Shown here: positions 34,021 to 44,307 of the stretch, piece after piece | Position numbering within the stretch: position 1 is the first letter of the stretch | How the letters are laid out: the number at the start of each line of letters is the position of its first letter | Assembly (NCBI GenBank): GCA_900316315.1 | Contig: ONCK01000020.1 | Location: 1-49,009 of the forward strand | Source of the DNA: an uncultured Prevotellaceae bacterium | GTDB taxonomy: Bacteria; Bacteroidota; Bacteroidia; Bacteroidales; Bacteroidaceae | Direction: 5' to 3' | Length of the DNA stretch: 49,009 nt | Notes under the pieces: model-generated | What the model was told of the DNA's origin: nothing | Database searches by the model: none | What the model saw: the letters and a program-made list of their open reading frames with translations, nothing else | Program-made: the position numbers and the translations under genes

Positions 34021-35625
34021 TCAGCGCTCCTTATCCATGCGCAGGAGCATCTTAATGGACGCCACGCAGCAGTTAAGCCACCAAGTGGGCTCATGCTCCG
34101 GCTTACGGCTATATTTCCATGTGGTGGGTATTTGGCCGTTAAGCGGATTTTGCATGACGACAATCTGGTTGGTGAGGGCCACAGCCTTGGCCAGAGCGAG
34201 TGTGTCGCCTGTGAGATGATACTTGTCTAGGTAACCGTTAGCTACATTGCAGGCGCTATTGTCGACAGGCACTTCGTATTTGTATTGCTCGTGGACGCAT
34301 GGCGCGTTTTCCCGTCTTAGGCCATCGGCATCGGGAGCAATGTCCCAGTGGACAAATTGGTCTTCGCTGAGACGCATCAAGTCGTCGGCATCTTGTATCT
34401 CCTGCGGAGTCGGATGGTCCTTAGTGTAGAGATAGGAGGCGTAGGGGGCGGCCGTACAATTGGTCAGGTTTTGATAAGGCTGGATGTGGAGCACACTGAC
34501 GTCCTCAAACTGTCCGGTCATATCAAAGCTCCTTAAGGCCACATCCTGCATCCACTGCTCGGCTTTGCGGAGCGCCCCCGAATATTGGATTTGGTGATAT
34601 TGCTGGCCGAGGCGTCGCCAGTACTGAGTCAGCGTATGCAGCATGGCGCATCGGTCGTTGACGGGCTCTCCCGTAGTATAGTCGACCTTGATGGGAAGGG
34701 ACCCGTCGGGACGCTGGAGACGGACATAGGTGTTGGCAATGCCGAGGGCGAACTCAAGATACTGCTTGTCGTGGGTGGCATCGTAGAGGGTGAGCATGGC
34801 ATTGCCCACCTTGGCCGCCTCGACAGTGATGGTCTTGCCCTTATTGCCTGCTTTGCCTGAGGTTATCAATTCCTGATAGTAGGTCGGTGGAAAGTATGCG
34901 AGCACGTGGCCTTTTGGGTGGCTGAGAGTCATGAGAAACTGAGCCACATGGCGTGCCATCAGCAGGGCATCTTCCTTGAGCGCTGGGAAGTACTGGGCCA
35001 CCAGACACTCATTTTGTATAGTGGCGCTCATCATCTTGCAGGCATAGGTGTTGTACTTGTACGACATATCCGGCTCTGCGTGGTCTCGCCAATGGTGGAT
35101 GGCCTTGAGGTTGTGGATATAGAGCATAGCCTTCTTGGCCGCTTCGAGGTAGGGGCGGGGAGCCTGCTGGTAACGTCCGTGGAAGGGATAATCGCGCCAG
35201 AAAGTACGTTGTCCCACGGTATCGGGCATGACTCTACCTTTGCGGTCGATAGCAAAAACGCTCACCCTGACCTTGGCTACAGGCACCTTGTCCCACACAG
35301 GAGACAAGTCTGCCGTCGGTTTGTCGGTGCGGTAGGACAACTTGTCCGTGCCCTGTCCGTCGACTTGCTCGATGACAAATTGGTACGCCTTTGCTCCTTT
35401 GACGGGCTTGAAATCAAAGGCGGGCGCGTAGGTGAACTTGTGGGCAAAGCCGTTCCAGTAGGGATTGCGCCCATCGCTTCCCGGCCGTATAGGCTGGAGA
35501 TACTCTTGCTGGGCCTGCTTGTTGACCTGATCATAATTGATGTGATGGATGTCAGCTGTTGCCTGAATGGGTATCAGAGCGCATGAGGGTACGAATAGGG
35601 AGAGAATAAATTTAGCTAAAGTCAT
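34021..35625 (-). CDS. Secreted (alpha/alpha)-barrel protein, probable glycan-active enzyme
   Basis: 534 aa from ATG 35625 (MTLAKFILSLFVPSCALIPIQATA), which gives a signal peptide; longer in-frame starts pass through the promoter. Residues ~60-155 look like a beta-sandwich (FKPVKGAKAYQFVIEQ... SVFAIDRKGRVMPDT). From ~170 on the pattern of paired helices (LEAAKKAMLYIHNLKAIHHW, YNTYACKMMSATIQNECLVAQYF, YLEFALGIANTYVRLQRPDGSLP, NDRCAMLHTL...W) indicates an alpha/alpha toroid, as in polysaccharide lyases and GH88/GH105. I cannot name the family. Divergent from the DUF1080 gene. Confidence 0.55.
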   Translation of the reverse strand: MTLAKFILSLFVPSCALIPIQATADIHHINYDQVNKQAQQEYLQPIRPGSDGRNPYWNGFAHKFTYAPAFDFKPVKGAKAYQFVIEQVDGQGTDKLSYRTDKPTADLSPVWDKVPVAKVRVSVFAIDRKGRVMPDTVGQRTFWRDYPFHGRYQQAPRPYLEAAKKAMLYIHNLKAIHHWRDHAEPDMSYKYNTYACKMMSATIQNECLVAQYFPALKEDALLMARHVAQFLMTLSHPKGHVLAYFPPTYYQELITSGKAGNKGKTITVEAAKVGNAMLTLYDATHDKQYLEFALGIANTYVRLQRPDGSLPIKVDYTTGEPVNDRCAMLHTLTQYWRRLGQQYHQIQYSGALRKAEQWMQDVALRSFDMTGQFEDVSVLHIQPYQNLTNCTAAPYASYLYTKDHPTPQEIQDADDLMRLSEDQFVHWDIAPDADGLRRENAPCVHEQYKYEVPVDNSACNVANGYLDKYHLTGDTLALAKAVALTNQIVVMQNPLNGQIPTTWKYSRKPEHEPTWWLNCCVASIKMLLRMDKER

Positions 35626-35700
35626 ACAGTGTGATATCTTTTGGATTAAAGAAGTTTGAGGAGAGGAAAGCCCTGTCATGGCAGTCCAGACATGTTTGTG

Positions 35701-35708
35701 CAAAGGTA
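35701..35708 (-). promoter_or_regulatory. -7 element of the alpha/alpha-barrel gene
   Basis: Minus-strand TACCTTTG, 75 bp before the start. Confidence 0.4.
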
Positions 35709-35752
35709 ATATTTTTTTTCCAGACATCCTTGGCCGCTCTTTTGAAATGGAG

Positions 35753-35760
35753 TAATTTTG
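35753..35760 (+). promoter_or_regulatory. -7 element of the DUF1080 gene
   Basis: TAATTTTG, 45 bp before the ATG at 35806. Confidence 0.4.
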
Positions 35761-35805
35761 TAATATATAAAAGAGCAAATGTTTTTTATCAAAATACCAA
35801 TAAAT

Positions 35806-36588
35806 ATGTACTACAAATCAATCATTACTTTTGCCTTGGCTGCTGCAGCAACTACTACAGTTTTTGCTCAGGAAGCCAAGCAATATCCGGAGCCTGAGCC
35901 CATGACTCACAAGATGACAGAGTTTTGGGAGCCGCAGCCTCCTGTAGTTACCCCTGGTGACCAGTGTACACAGTCGGCCCCAAGTGACGCGATTGTCCTC
36001 TTTGACGGCAAGGACCTCTCCAAGTGGCAGAGCAGTAAGACAGGCGGCCCTGCAGAGTGGCAGGTCAAGGACGGCGTTGTGACGGTGGACAAGTCAAAGG
36101 GTGACATTCAGACCCGCGACAAATTTGGTTCCTGCCAGCTCCATATAGAGTGGTGTGTGCCCAAGGGTATCGAGGGCTCTAGCCAGAGCCGAGGCAACAG
36201 TGGTATCTTCTTCCAGGGTCTCTATGAGCTTCAAGTACTTGATAACTACAAAAATGTGACGTACAGCAATGGCATGGTAGGATCCATGTACAAGCAGGGG
36301 CGTCCTCTCGTCAACCCCATGCGCAAGCCCGGTGAGTGGAATGTCTACGATATTATCTACACGGCGCCTATCTTTAAGGCAGACGGGACCTATCTCTACA
36401 AGCCCTATATCACCGTCCTGCTCAATGGCGTGCTGGTAGAGGACCACTTTGAGATCCAAGGCACTACCGAGTATATCGGCCTGCCTCAGGTGAAGAAGCA
36501 TGGCGACGGACCGATCATCCTGCAAGCCCACGGCGACAAGAGCCAGCCTATCAGCTTCCGCAATATTTGGATTAGGCCGCTTAACTAG
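35806..36588 (+). CDS. Secreted DUF1080 (3-keto-disaccharide hydrolase) family protein
   Basis: 260 aa from ATG 35806 (MYYKSIITFALAAAATTTVFAQ), a clean signal peptide; the ORF start at 35779 is rejected. IVLFDGKDLSKWQSSKTGGPAEWQVKDGVVTV opens the concanavalin-like DUF1080 fold. DKFGSCQLHIEWCVP, SRGNSGIFFQGLYELQVLD, GEWNVYDIIYTAP and ISFRNIWIRPL follow. Members cleave 3-keto-glycosides or bind glycans in the periplasm. Divergent from the barrel protein; the pair may act on the same substrate (inference). Confidence 0.85.
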   Translation: MYYKSIITFALAAAATTTVFAQEAKQYPEPEPMTHKMTEFWEPQPPVVTPGDQCTQSAPSDAIVLFDGKDLSKWQSSKTGGPAEWQVKDGVVTVDKSKGDIQTRDKFGSCQLHIEWCVPKGIEGSSQSRGNSGIFFQGLYELQVLDNYKNVTYSNGMVGSMYKQGRPLVNPMRKPGEWNVYDIIYTAPIFKADGTYLYKPYITVLLNGVLVEDHFEIQGTTEYIGLPQVKKHGDGPIILQAHGDKSQPISFRNIWIRPLN

Positions 36589-36613
36589 TCTTTAGACTAC
36601 ATTAGATAATAGA

Positions 36614-36655
36614 GGACCGCATCAGCCGACAGGCAGATGTGGCCCTTGTCTTTTT
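36614..36655 (+). terminator. Terminator after the DUF1080 gene
   Basis: GGACCGCATC (36614-36623) / GATGTGGCCC (36636-36645), one mismatch, then TTGTCTTTTT. Confidence 0.65.
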
Positions 36656-37547
36656 GTGCGATACCTCTTGCAGGGCAAGTTGGGACAAATGTGGAGCCAG
36701 CGGGAGATAGGAATAAATAGAACTGTCATTTGTCAGTGGGGAAAGTGGATAAACTTTTTCTTATCTGCAATGGACTTCAGACGGATACCGAGGCGTCTCC
36801 TCTCTACATGGGCAGCTCCTGCTATTGGCATACAGTGACAGCTGATATATAAAGGGCGTGAGGGCTAAACATCCTGCTACCGATGGGTGACCGCTACGAT
36901 ATCAGGTGCCTTTCACCCAGTCTGATCGGCTTTGTCGTGCTACATAGTCCACGAGCATCGGGCGGTCTTCTTGGTGATATGGCTTTGAAAATATTCCACA
37001 TAAGGAAAGGCACGCCCCTAATGCGATCCTTGTCTCCGAAGGTCCTTCAAGCGGGTAACAATTCGCTGTTTTTTTTTAAGCAGGCTATCATTTATTAAAT
37101 AAAGATTGTCCGCTTGGGGATATTAGGTGAGTAAGGCTGTATACGGACAATGTCTTTCCTCGCGTAGGATATTGGTAAAGCACACTACGAAAGAGGCTGC
37201 GCGAGGTGCAAAGACTGGGAGGTACTACAAAGTCGATAAGACCGAATAAGAATCCCCCAGCCTCATGGTGGTAGTTTCTCGAGCGCATGGAGATGAAATG
37301 CTCAATTCTGCTCGGATAATCACCGTGCTTCAAATGTCGTGGCAAGGCCTTCTCCTAACAAAGATGAAGCACTTCTGACTGTGTCTGAGAGACGGCACAG
37401 ACAGTCAGAGGCCAGTTTCGCCGGATGGTCAGGAGACATGCCCGCTACTGGCGAATCTCTGCTGAGCTGCCCGTAGGGGGGGAGAACGACGGGAGGTCTC
37501 CGAGAGAAAAGGTGGGCAAGGTGCATCGCGCAGGCATAGGGCAGACA
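36656..37547. other. Gene-poor island 2 with dispersed repeat
   Basis: About 0.9 kb without a supported gene. It contains the reverse copy of repeat family I (37110-37400). Short frames exist but lack start signals and composition. Confidence 0.6.
37110..37400 (-). repeat. Long degenerate repeat family I, copy B (inverted relative to copy A)
   Basis: The reverse complement matches 21425-21710 in the same block order, with the best block at 37141-37195 (GTAGGATATTGGTAAAGCAC on the plus strand). The middle ~90 bp is poorly conserved. Confidence 0.7.
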
Positions 37548-37598
37548 CACAATAAAGAGAGGATGCACACTTCCTTGACGGGAGCCCGCATCCTCTCT
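37548..37598 (-). terminator. leu operon terminator
   Basis: Minus-strand AGAGAGGATGC (37598-37588) and GCATCCTCTCT (37566-37556), perfect 11-mers, then TTATTGTGTG. Confidence 0.7.
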
Positions 37599-37620
37599 GT
37601 CCTTACTATTGCAGCTTGGT

Positions 37621-38682
37621 CTAAGACTTGCTGATGTAGTCGGCAATCCATTGGCCGACTTCCCTTGTGCCGTACTTGGCTCCGCCTGTAACCTGTATCT
37701 CAGGAGTACGGACATTTTGGTCGAGGCTGGCTTGTACGGCCTTGCGTATGAGGGCTCCCTCAGCCTTGAGGTCAAAATGCTCGAGGAGCATGGCAGCGCT
37801 GAGAATCTGGGCAAGAGGATTGGCGATATTGAGGCCTTTGGCTTGGGGCCAGCTGCCATGGACGGGCTCAAATACGGGTGTGCTGGATCCTACGCTGGCG
37901 CTGGGGAGTAGCCCCATGCTGCCTGTGACTGCCGAACCCTCATCGGTGAGGATGTCGCCAAAGGTGTTTTCGGTGACCATCACATCAAAGAAGCGGGGCT
38001 CCATGATCATGCGCATTGAGGCGTTGTCTACATACATGTAGTCGACCTTGACTTCGGGATACTTGGGCTCCATCTCCTTGGCTATCTTGCGCCACAGACG
38101 GGACGAGGCGAGCACATTAGCCTTATCGACGACGGTGAGATGGTGGTTGCGCTTGAGGGCGTAGTCAAATCCGACCTTGAGTATGCGCTCTATCTCCGGG
38201 CGGCTATAGATATCGGTATCGTAGGCCATGTCATCATCCTCGTGCTTGGCGCCAAAGTACATGCCACCTGTCAACTCGCGGATACATACGAAGTCGGCGC
38301 CCTTGACGACTTCATCCTTGAGCGGGCTCATGTGAATGAGGCAGTCAAAGGTCTGGATAGGACGGATGTTGGCAAAGAGGCCCAGCTTCTTGCGCATGGC
38401 GAGCAAGCCTTGCTCGGGACGCACCTTGGCTGATGGATCGTTGTCAAACTTGGGGTCACCGACGGCGGAGAAGAATACGGCATCGCTCTGCTGACAGAGC
38501 TGGAAAGTCTCGTCGGGGAAGGGGTCACCGACGGCATCGATGGCTGCCGCGCCGCAGAGGGCAGACTGGTAAGTAAACTCGTGACCGAACTTCCGGGCCA
38601 CAGCATTGAGGACCTTGACGCCCTCGCGGGAGATCTCAGGTCCAATGCCGTCGCCGGCAAGCACTGCAATCTTTAGTTTCAT
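37621..38682 (-). CDS. leuB: 3-isopropylmalate dehydrogenase
   Basis: 353 aa. [13 protein letters not shown] start. Substrate loop residues [10 protein letters not shown] and [11 protein letters not shown]-rich metal site [11 protein letters not shown] and the [12 protein letters not shown] stretch; NAD loop [20 protein letters not shown]. Oxidises and decarboxylates 3-isopropylmalate to 2-ketoisocaproate; it can also serve methylmalate in a citramalate route. Last gene of the leu operon, 41 bp after the cimA-like gene. Confidence 0.94.
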   Translation of the reverse strand: MKLKIAVLAGDGIGPEISREGVKVLNAVARKFGHEFTYQSALCGAAAIDAVGDPFPDETFQLCQQSDAVFFSAVGDPKFDNDPSAKVRPEQGLLAMRKKLGLFANIRPIQTFDCLIHMSPLKDEVVKGADFVCIRELTGGMYFGAKHEDDDMAYDTDIYSRPEIERILKVGFDYALKRNHHLTVVDKANVLASSRLWRKIAKEMEPKYPEVKVDYMYVDNASMRMIMEPRFFDVMVTENTFGDILTDEGSAVTGSMGLLPSASVGSSTPVFEPVHGSWPQAKGLNIANPLAQILSAAMLLEHFDLKAEGALIRKAVQASLDQNVRTPEIQVTGGAKYGTREVGQWIADYISKS

Positions 38683-38723
38683 GAGAATATATTTTTTATA
38701 TTGTTTATTATGCGATATGCGGA

Positions 38724-40256
38724 TCAGCTGTCAATCTGATTGAGCATTTTAATGGTAGCCTTGATAGCGGCTTCGGTCTGATCAGGGTCGAGGGCGTGAC
38801 TGCGTAGGGTCTTGCCGAGCATGTCCCATGTAATGATGGTCTGTACGAAGGCATCTGTGCGTCCGCCGGGCGGAATACGTACGACGTAGTCGACGAGCCG
38901 GGGGAAGGGATGCTTGAGGATATCTTGATAGATATGGCGCACGCCTCGTACGAATGCATCGTATTGTCCGTCGCCACTGGAGTTGGTCTCATAGACTTGA
39001 CCGTCTATCTCAATCTTGAGCGAGGCGGTGGGCTTGAGGCCATAGCTGTTGGTGACAAAGTATCCGAGGAGCTTGACCCGCTGCTCAGCTGTGTCATGCT
39101 TGAGCACGTCGGAGATGATGTAGGGCAGGTCGTCCTGGGTGACCATCTCCTTGCGGTCAGCGAGCTCGACGACGCGTTGTGTCACGCGCTTGGTCTCCTC
39201 AGGTGTAAGCTCGAGCCCAAGGCTTTCCAAGTTTTTGAGAACATTGGCACGTCCGCTGTTTTTGCCGAGGGCATACTCTCTCTTGCGACCAAAGCGCTCT
39301 GGCACGAGTGCATTGGAGTAGAGATTGTGCTTGCGGTCCCCGTCAGCGTGGACACCGGCTACTTGTGTAAACACATTCTCACCTACTACGGGCTCATTGC
39401 TTGGAATAGGTATGCCGGAGTAGCCCTCTACGATACGGCTGATGCGGTAGAGCTCTTTCTCCTTGATATTGGTCTTGTAGCCGTAGAAGTCCTTGATGAC
39501 GGCCTGCACGCTGGCTAGCGGCGCATTGCCGGCGCGTTCGCCGAGTCCGTTGACGGCGGTGTGGATGTAGAGGCACTTGGCGCGCAAGGCGGCCGATACA
39601 TTGCCGATGGCCATGCCGTAGTCATTGTGGGCGTGAAAGTCAAAGGTGAGTTGCGGATAGTGGCTCTGAATATCGGTGAGGTATTCGTAGGTGGTCTGTG
39701 GCGTGAGGACGCCGAGCGTATCTGGCAGGATGTAGTGGCCGATGGGGAGGTCCTTGACGCCGTCGATGAGGCCGTAGGTGAAGTCGCGGCTGTCCTTCAT
39801 GCCGTTGGACCAGTCCTCCAGATAGATATTGACCTTGATGCCCAGCGCTATGGCATAGGCTATCTCGACGCGGATGTCGGCGATATGCTCCTCGAGTGTC
39901 TTGTGCAGTTGATATTCGCAGTGACGGCGTGAGCCCTTGGCCAGCAGGTTGTAGACCTTGCAACCACAGGAGTTGATCCAGTCGATGGAGACATGCTTGT
40001 CGACAAATCCGAGAACCTCTATACGGTCAAGCAAGTCCTCCTTCGCGGCCCATTGGCATATCTGTGAGACAGCTTTGTGGTCGCCGTCCGATACGCGGGC
40101 CGAGGCGACCTCGACACGGTCAACTCCGACATCGCGCAGGAGGCGCTTGGCTATCTGGAGCTTCTCATGGGGTACAAATGACACTCCATTGGTTTGTTCG
40201 CCGTCGCGGAGCGTCGTGTCCATAATTTGGACTCTTATGCGTTTGCCTTCTCCCAT
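38724..40256 (-). CDS. cimA: 2-isopropylmalate synthase family protein, likely (R)-citramalate synthase
   Basis: 510 aa. [15 protein letters not shown], metal site HAHNDYGMA and [11 protein letters not shown] mark the alpha-IPM/homocitrate synthase family. A C-terminal regulatory (LeuA-dimer) domain follows from ~380. It is much less like LeuA (42242-43738) than a duplicate would be (e.g. [29 protein letters not shown]), as in CimA-type proteins that join pyruvate and acetyl-CoA for isoleucine. Start ATG 40256 overlaps the leuD end by 22 bp. Family certain; citramalate specificity inferred. Confidence 0.75.
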   Translation of the reverse strand: MGEGKRIRVQIMDTTLRDGEQTNGVSFVPHEKLQIAKRLLRDVGVDRVEVASARVSDGDHKAVSQICQWAAKEDLLDRIEVLGFVDKHVSIDWINSCGCKVYNLLAKGSRRHCEYQLHKTLEEHIADIRVEIAYAIALGIKVNIYLEDWSNGMKDSRDFTYGLIDGVKDLPIGHYILPDTLGVLTPQTTYEYLTDIQSHYPQLTFDFHAHNDYGMAIGNVSAALRAKCLYIHTAVNGLGERAGNAPLASVQAVIKDFYGYKTNIKEKELYRISRIVEGYSGIPIPSNEPVVGENVFTQVAGVHADGDRKHNLYSNALVPERFGRKREYALGKNSGRANVLKNLESLGLELTPEETKRVTQRVVELADRKEMVTQDDLPYIISDVLKHDTAEQRVKLLGYFVTNSYGLKPTASLKIEIDGQVYETNSSGDGQYDAFVRGVRHIYQDILKHPFPRLVDYVVRIPPGGRTDAFVQTIITWDMLGKTLRSHALDPDQTEAAIKATIKMLNQIDS

Positions 40257-40825
40257 GCTTCTATCTTGTCTTTGTTTTGCAGGAGGAAATCGATATCGTC
40301 GAGTGCATTCTCAAGACAATATTTCTTGTAGCCGTTGATTTCAAAGTGCTCGGTCTCGCCTGTCTTGCCATTGGTCACTGTCTGCTTGGGCAGATTGACC
40401 GTCACGAGCGTCTTGGCGTCCTCCTTGATGCTCTCAAAGAGATGGGCGAGGAACTGCTCGCTGACTTGCACCGGCAGGACGAAATTGTTGAGCTCATTGT
40501 TCTTGTGGATGTCGGCAAAAAAGCTGCTGATGACGACGCGGAAGCCATAGTCTGCGATGGCCCACGCCGCGTGTTCACGGCTGGAGCCGCAACCGAAGTT
40601 CTTGCCTGCTACGAGTATCTCTCCGCTGTACTTGGGATTGTTGAGAACGAAGTCCTTCTTGGGCGTACCGTCGGCATTGTATCTCCAGTCGCGGAAGAGG
40701 TTGTCTCCAAATCCCTCGCGGGTCGTAGCCTTGAGGAATCGGGCGGGGATGATCTGGTCTGTATCTACATTTTCAAGCGGCAGGGGGACACAGGTGCTCT
40801 GTATGATGTTGAATTTCTGTTTCAT
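40235..40825 (-). CDS. leuD: 3-isopropylmalate dehydratase small subunit
   Basis: 196 aa. VPLPLENVDTDQIIPARFLK opening, then NFGCGSSREHAAWAIADYGFRVVIS, which is the LeuD swivelling-domain signature. With LeuC it isomerises 2- to 3-isopropylmalate. It sits 24 bp after leuC; the end overlaps the cimA-like gene. Confidence 0.95.
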   Translation of the reverse strand: MKQKFNIIQSTCVPLPLENVDTDQIIPARFLKATTREGFGDNLFRDWRYNADGTPKKDFVLNNPKYSGEILVAGKNFGCGSSREHAAWAIADYGFRVVISSFFADIHKNNELNNFVLPVQVSEQFLAHLFESIKEDAKTLVTVNLPKQTVTNGKTGETEHFEINGYKKYCLENALDDIDFLLQNKDKIEAWEKANA

Positions 40826-40849
40826 CTTTTCGTAAGCTCTGGAAGTGGT

Positions 40850-42229
40850 TTATTTAAGGTATGTTCTCGGATCGGTCACCACGCCAGTGATGGCTGCAGC
40901 GGCAGCTGTGAGCGGGCTGGCAAGCATGGTGCGGCTGCCGGGGCCCTGACGTCCCTCAAAGTTGCGGTTGCTTGTGCTGACGCTATATTTGCCTGCGGGT
41001 ATCTTGTCGTCGTTCATGGCGAGACAAGCGGAGCATCCGGGCTGACGGATCTCAAATCCGGCTTCGGCCAATACCTTGTCGAGTCCTTCGGCCTCTATCT
41101 GCTTCTTCACCTCCCATGATCCGGGCACGAGCCAGGCGGTAAGTCCCTCGGCCTTGTGATGTCCCTTGACGACAGAGGCAAAGGCGCGGAAGTCCTCGAT
41201 ACGACCGTTGGTGCATGCGCCGAGGAAGACATAGTCTACATGCTTGCCGAGCATTGCATCTCCTTCCTGAAAGTCCATATATTTGAGGGCCTTCTTATCG
41301 CTGGAGCTTTGTGCGGCAGGAATACGGGCCGTGATGGCAATACCCATGCCGGGATTGGTGCCGTAAGTGATCATGGGTTGGATGTCTGCGGCATCAAATG
41401 TCACTTCCTTGTCAAAGACGGCGTCGTTGCCGCTCTTCAGTGTCTTCCAGTAGGCGACGGCTTTGTCCCAATCGGCACCCTTGGGGGCGAACTCGCGTCC
41501 CTTGAGGTAGGCAAATGTGGTCTCGTCAGGCGCTACCATGCCTCCGCGTGAGCCCATCTCTATGGAGAGGTTACAGAGCGTAAGGCGACCCTCCATGGAG
41601 AGGTTGCGTACGGCTTCTCCGGCATACTCTACGAAGTATCCGGTAGCTCCTGAGGTAGTGATCTTGCTCATGATATAGAGGGCGAGGTCCTTGGCCGTGA
41701 CACCGCGACCCAGACGGCCGTTGACGGTGATGCGCATGGTCTTGGGCTTCTGCTGGAGGATACACTGGCTGGCCATGACCATTTCAACCTCGCTCGTGCC
41801 GATGCCGAAGGCAACTGCGCCCATGGCTCCGTGGGTAGAGGTGTGGCTGTCGCCGCATACGATGGTCATACCCGGGAGGGTGAGACCACGCTCAGGGCCT
41901 ACTACATGAATTATACCGTTGCGAGGGTCAAGCATGCCATAGTAGGAGAGGCCAAAGTCTTTGGCATTTTGAGCCAGAGTATCGACCTGCTTCTTGCTGA
42001 TGGGGTCCTCGATGGGCTTGTCCTGATCGTGTGTGGGCGTATTGTGGTCGGGCATGCAGTAGATATGGTCGGGGCGGAAGCACTTGAGGCCTCTCCGGCG
42101 CAGTCCGGCAAATGCCTGCGGGCTGGTCACCTCGTGGCAGTAGAGACGGTCGATATAGAGTTGCGTAGGTCCGTCTTTGACGATCTGTACGACGTGCTTG
42201 TCCCAGATTTTGTCAAATAGTGTATTCAT
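40850..42229 (-). CDS. leuC: 3-isopropylmalate dehydratase large subunit
   Basis: 459 aa. Aconitase family: [32 protein letters not shown], and the 4Fe-4S cysteines in [13 protein letters not shown] and [14 protein letters not shown]-x-FEGRQG near the end is the usual LeuC finish. 12 bp after leuA. Confidence 0.95.
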   Translation of the reverse strand: MNTLFDKIWDKHVVQIVKDGPTQLYIDRLYCHEVTSPQAFAGLRRRGLKCFRPDHIYCMPDHNTPTHDQDKPIEDPISKKQVDTLAQNAKDFGLSYYGMLDPRNGIIHVVGPERGLTLPGMTIVCGDSHTSTHGAMGAVAFGIGTSEVEMVMASQCILQQKPKTMRITVNGRLGRGVTAKDLALYIMSKITTSGATGYFVEYAGEAVRNLSMEGRLTLCNLSIEMGSRGGMVAPDETTFAYLKGREFAPKGADWDKAVAYWKTLKSGNDAVFDKEVTFDAADIQPMITYGTNPGMGIAITARIPAAQSSSDKKALKYMDFQEGDAMLGKHVDYVFLGACTNGRIEDFRAFASVVKGHHKAEGLTAWLVPGSWEVKKQIEAEGLDKVLAEAGFEIRQPGCSACLAMNDDKIPAGKYSVSTSNRNFEGRQGPGSRTMLASPLTAAAAAITGVVTDPRTYLK

Positions 42230-42241
42230 GGTTGGGGGGTA

Positions 42242-43738
42242 TTAGTTTCTAAATTTGTTGATGCAGTCGATATAAGCCTCGACGCTGGCTGCTATGATGT
42301 CGGTATTGGCTCCAAAGCCGTAGTAGTTGTGTCCCTTGTACTCGACTTGCATGTGTACCTTGCCGAGGTCATCGCTGCCTTTGCTGATGGCTTGGATGGT
42401 AAACTCTTTGAGGGTCATCTCCTTCTTGATGATATTCTTGAGAGCCTTAACGGCAGCGTCTACGGGGCCGTTGCCGCTGGCGCAGGCCTCAAACTTCTCT
42501 CCTGCAATATCAAGGCCGAGGCTGGCTACCGGACGGAGGCCGACGCCGCTTGTGACTTGCAGATAGTCGAGCTTAATATGATGGTTGGCGCTGCGGTCTG
42601 CACCGGCCAGTACGAGGATGTCGTCATCGGTGACCTCCTTTTTGCGGTCCGCTACCTTGAGGAATTTCTGATAGATCTCATTGAGATGATCCTCGTCCTC
42701 TATCTTGACGCCGAGTACGCCAAGTCTATACTTGAGGGCGGCTCTGCCGCTGCGGGCGGTGAGGATGATGCTGTTGTCATCGAGACCTATCTCCTTCGGG
42801 TCGATGATCTCGTAGGTCTGGACGTTCTTGAGTACGCCGTCTTGGTGAATGCCGCTTGAGTGGGCAAAGGCGTTGCGGCCCACGATGGCCTTGTTGGGCT
42901 GTACAGGCATATTCATCAGGCTGCTGACGAGACGGCTGATTCCGCTGATTTTACGTGTGTTGATATTGGTGTCGATGCCGAGCTTGTGGCACTTGAGTAT
43001 CATGGCGATTTCCTCTTCGCTGGTGTTGCCGGCGCGCTCTCCGATACCGTTGATGGTGACTTCTACCTGGCGGGCGCCATTGAGCACTCCGCTGAGGGTG
43101 TTGGCGGTAGCGAGGCCCAGGTCATTGTGGCAGTGGGTCGAGATGATGGCCTTGTCTATGCCGTCTACGTGCTCCATGAGGTATTTGATTTTGGCACCGT
43201 ACTCTTCGGGAAGGCAGTAGCCGGTAGTGTCGGGGATATTGACCACGGTAGCTCCAGCCTTGATAACGGCTTCAACGACGCGGGCGAGATATTCGTTGTC
43301 CGTGCGGCCAGCGTCTTCGGCGTAAAACTCGACGTCTTCGACGTACTTCTTGGCGTATTTGACGGCATCGACGGCTTCTTGGAGTATAGCCTCGCGTGTG
43401 CTGTTAAACTTGTATTTGATATGGTAGTCACTCGTACCTATACCAGTGTGGATGCGCTTTCGCTTGGCATACTTGAGACTCTCAGCCGCGCAGTCGATAT
43501 CCTTTTCCTTGGCGCGTGTGAGGGCGCAGATGACGGGCCATGTTACGGCCTTGCTGATTTCAACCACGCTGTTAAAATCTCCCGGGCTGGATATCGGAAA
43601 TCCTGCCTCAATCACATCGACGCCCAACTGCTCGAGCTGCTTGGCCACCTGGATCTTCTCAATGGTGTTGAGTTGGCATCCGGGTACCTGCTCTCCGTCT
43701 CGCAGGGTGGTGTCAAAGATGTACAATCTGTCACTCAT
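42242..43738 (-). CDS. leuA: 2-isopropylmalate synthase
   Basis: 498 aa. [45 protein letters not shown] (metal site), [26 protein letters not shown]-terminal regulatory domain from ~390 with [12 protein letters not shown]. It joins 2-ketoisovalerate and acetyl-CoA. First structural gene of leuA-leuC-leuD-cimA-leuB and placed behind an attenuator. Confidence 0.95.
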   Translation of the reverse strand: MSDRLYIFDTTLRDGEQVPGCQLNTIEKIQVAKQLEQLGVDVIEAGFPISSPGDFNSVVEISKAVTWPVICALTRAKEKDIDCAAESLKYAKRKRIHTGIGTSDYHIKYKFNSTREAILQEAVDAVKYAKKYVEDVEFYAEDAGRTDNEYLARVVEAVIKAGATVVNIPDTTGYCLPEEYGAKIKYLMEHVDGIDKAIISTHCHNDLGLATANTLSGVLNGARQVEVTINGIGERAGNTSEEEIAMILKCHKLGIDTNINTRKISGISRLVSSLMNMPVQPNKAIVGRNAFAHSSGIHQDGVLKNVQTYEIIDPKEIGLDDNSIILTARSGRAALKYRLGVLGVKIEDEDHLNEIYQKFLKVADRKKEVTDDDILVLAGADRSANHHIKLDYLQVTSGVGLRPVASLGLDIAGEKFEACASGNGPVDAAVKALKNIIKKEMTLKEFTIQAISKGSDDLGKVHMQVEYKGHNYYGFGANTDIIAASVEAYIDCINKFRN

Positions 43739-43769
43739 TTTCCTTTGTATTTTTTATTTTTAATTATCG

Positions 43770-43817
43770 GATTAAAATAGACGAGCCTCTCTCACTCTTG
43801 GAAGTGGGAAAGGCTCG
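43770..43817 (-). terminator. Attenuator terminator before leuA
   Basis: Minus-strand CGAGCCTTTCCCACTT (43817-43802) pairs with the segment ending GAGAGGCTCG (43782), with about one mismatch plus G-U pairs around a CCA loop, followed by UCUAUUUUAAU. It lies between the leader peptide and leuA. Confidence 0.65.
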
Positions 43818-43848
43818 CTGTGGCTTATTATTTCAGGCTGGATGTCAT

Positions 43849-43926
43849 CTATACGCGCTCCCCGCTTCCACCATCTTGAGAAAGTAGAATAATGCCTTGC
43901 AGTCGGAGAATACTCAATTCAGACAT
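43849..43926 (-). CDS. leu operon leader peptide, 25 aa
   Basis: ATG 43926 to TAG 43849: MSELSILRLQGIILLSQD then GGSGERV. Eight of the first 15 residues are Leu or Ile, with the run GIILL at 11-15. It follows the TAATTTTG promoter by ~30 nt and precedes a hairpin/U-tract before leuA. This is the classic layout of ribosome-mediated attenuation of a branched-chain operon. No ribosome binding site is obvious, as is common in this phylum. Too short for routine gene calling. Confidence 0.65.
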   Translation of the reverse strand: MSELSILRLQGIILLSQDGGSGERV

Positions 43927-43954
43927 GTGCCTTTTGTGTCTCGTTTAATCGATG

Positions 43955-43986
43955 CAAAATTACATATTCTTTTCAGCAAAAGCAAC
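43955..43986 (-). promoter_or_regulatory. leu operon promoter
   Basis: Minus strand GTTG (43986-43983), 20 nt, TAATTTTG (43962-43955). Confidence 0.5.
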
Positions 43987-44307
43987 TCTATTAAAATAAA
44001 ATCGTGACTTTTGTTGTCAAAATGTAGCCAAATTCCTCTGTTATGGTTTGTTTTGTAAAGAGCATTTGTCAACAAGTGTTGCTAAGGACCGTTTGGTGCA
44101 CTGGCGGCACAAATTTTCGGAATGGGAGTTCGTTTGACTGTGGCTTGTCGGGACCTTTGCTGGCGATGTTTGGGCGGTGACGGGAGAGCGTGGCTTGGCT
44201 GTGTGGAAAAGTGGGCTGCTTGTGAGGCACTTGCCTTCGGCTATTAAGACAGAAAGGGAGACTTCGTCGGAGAACTAACTCTGGCTATGGATGGCCTGTC
44301 GCATAGC
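43987..44307. other. Intergenic, ~320 bp
   Basis: Between the leu promoter and the 3' end of the next minus-strand gene. G-rich on the plus strand from 44090. No gene or clear structure seen. Confidence 0.5.
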
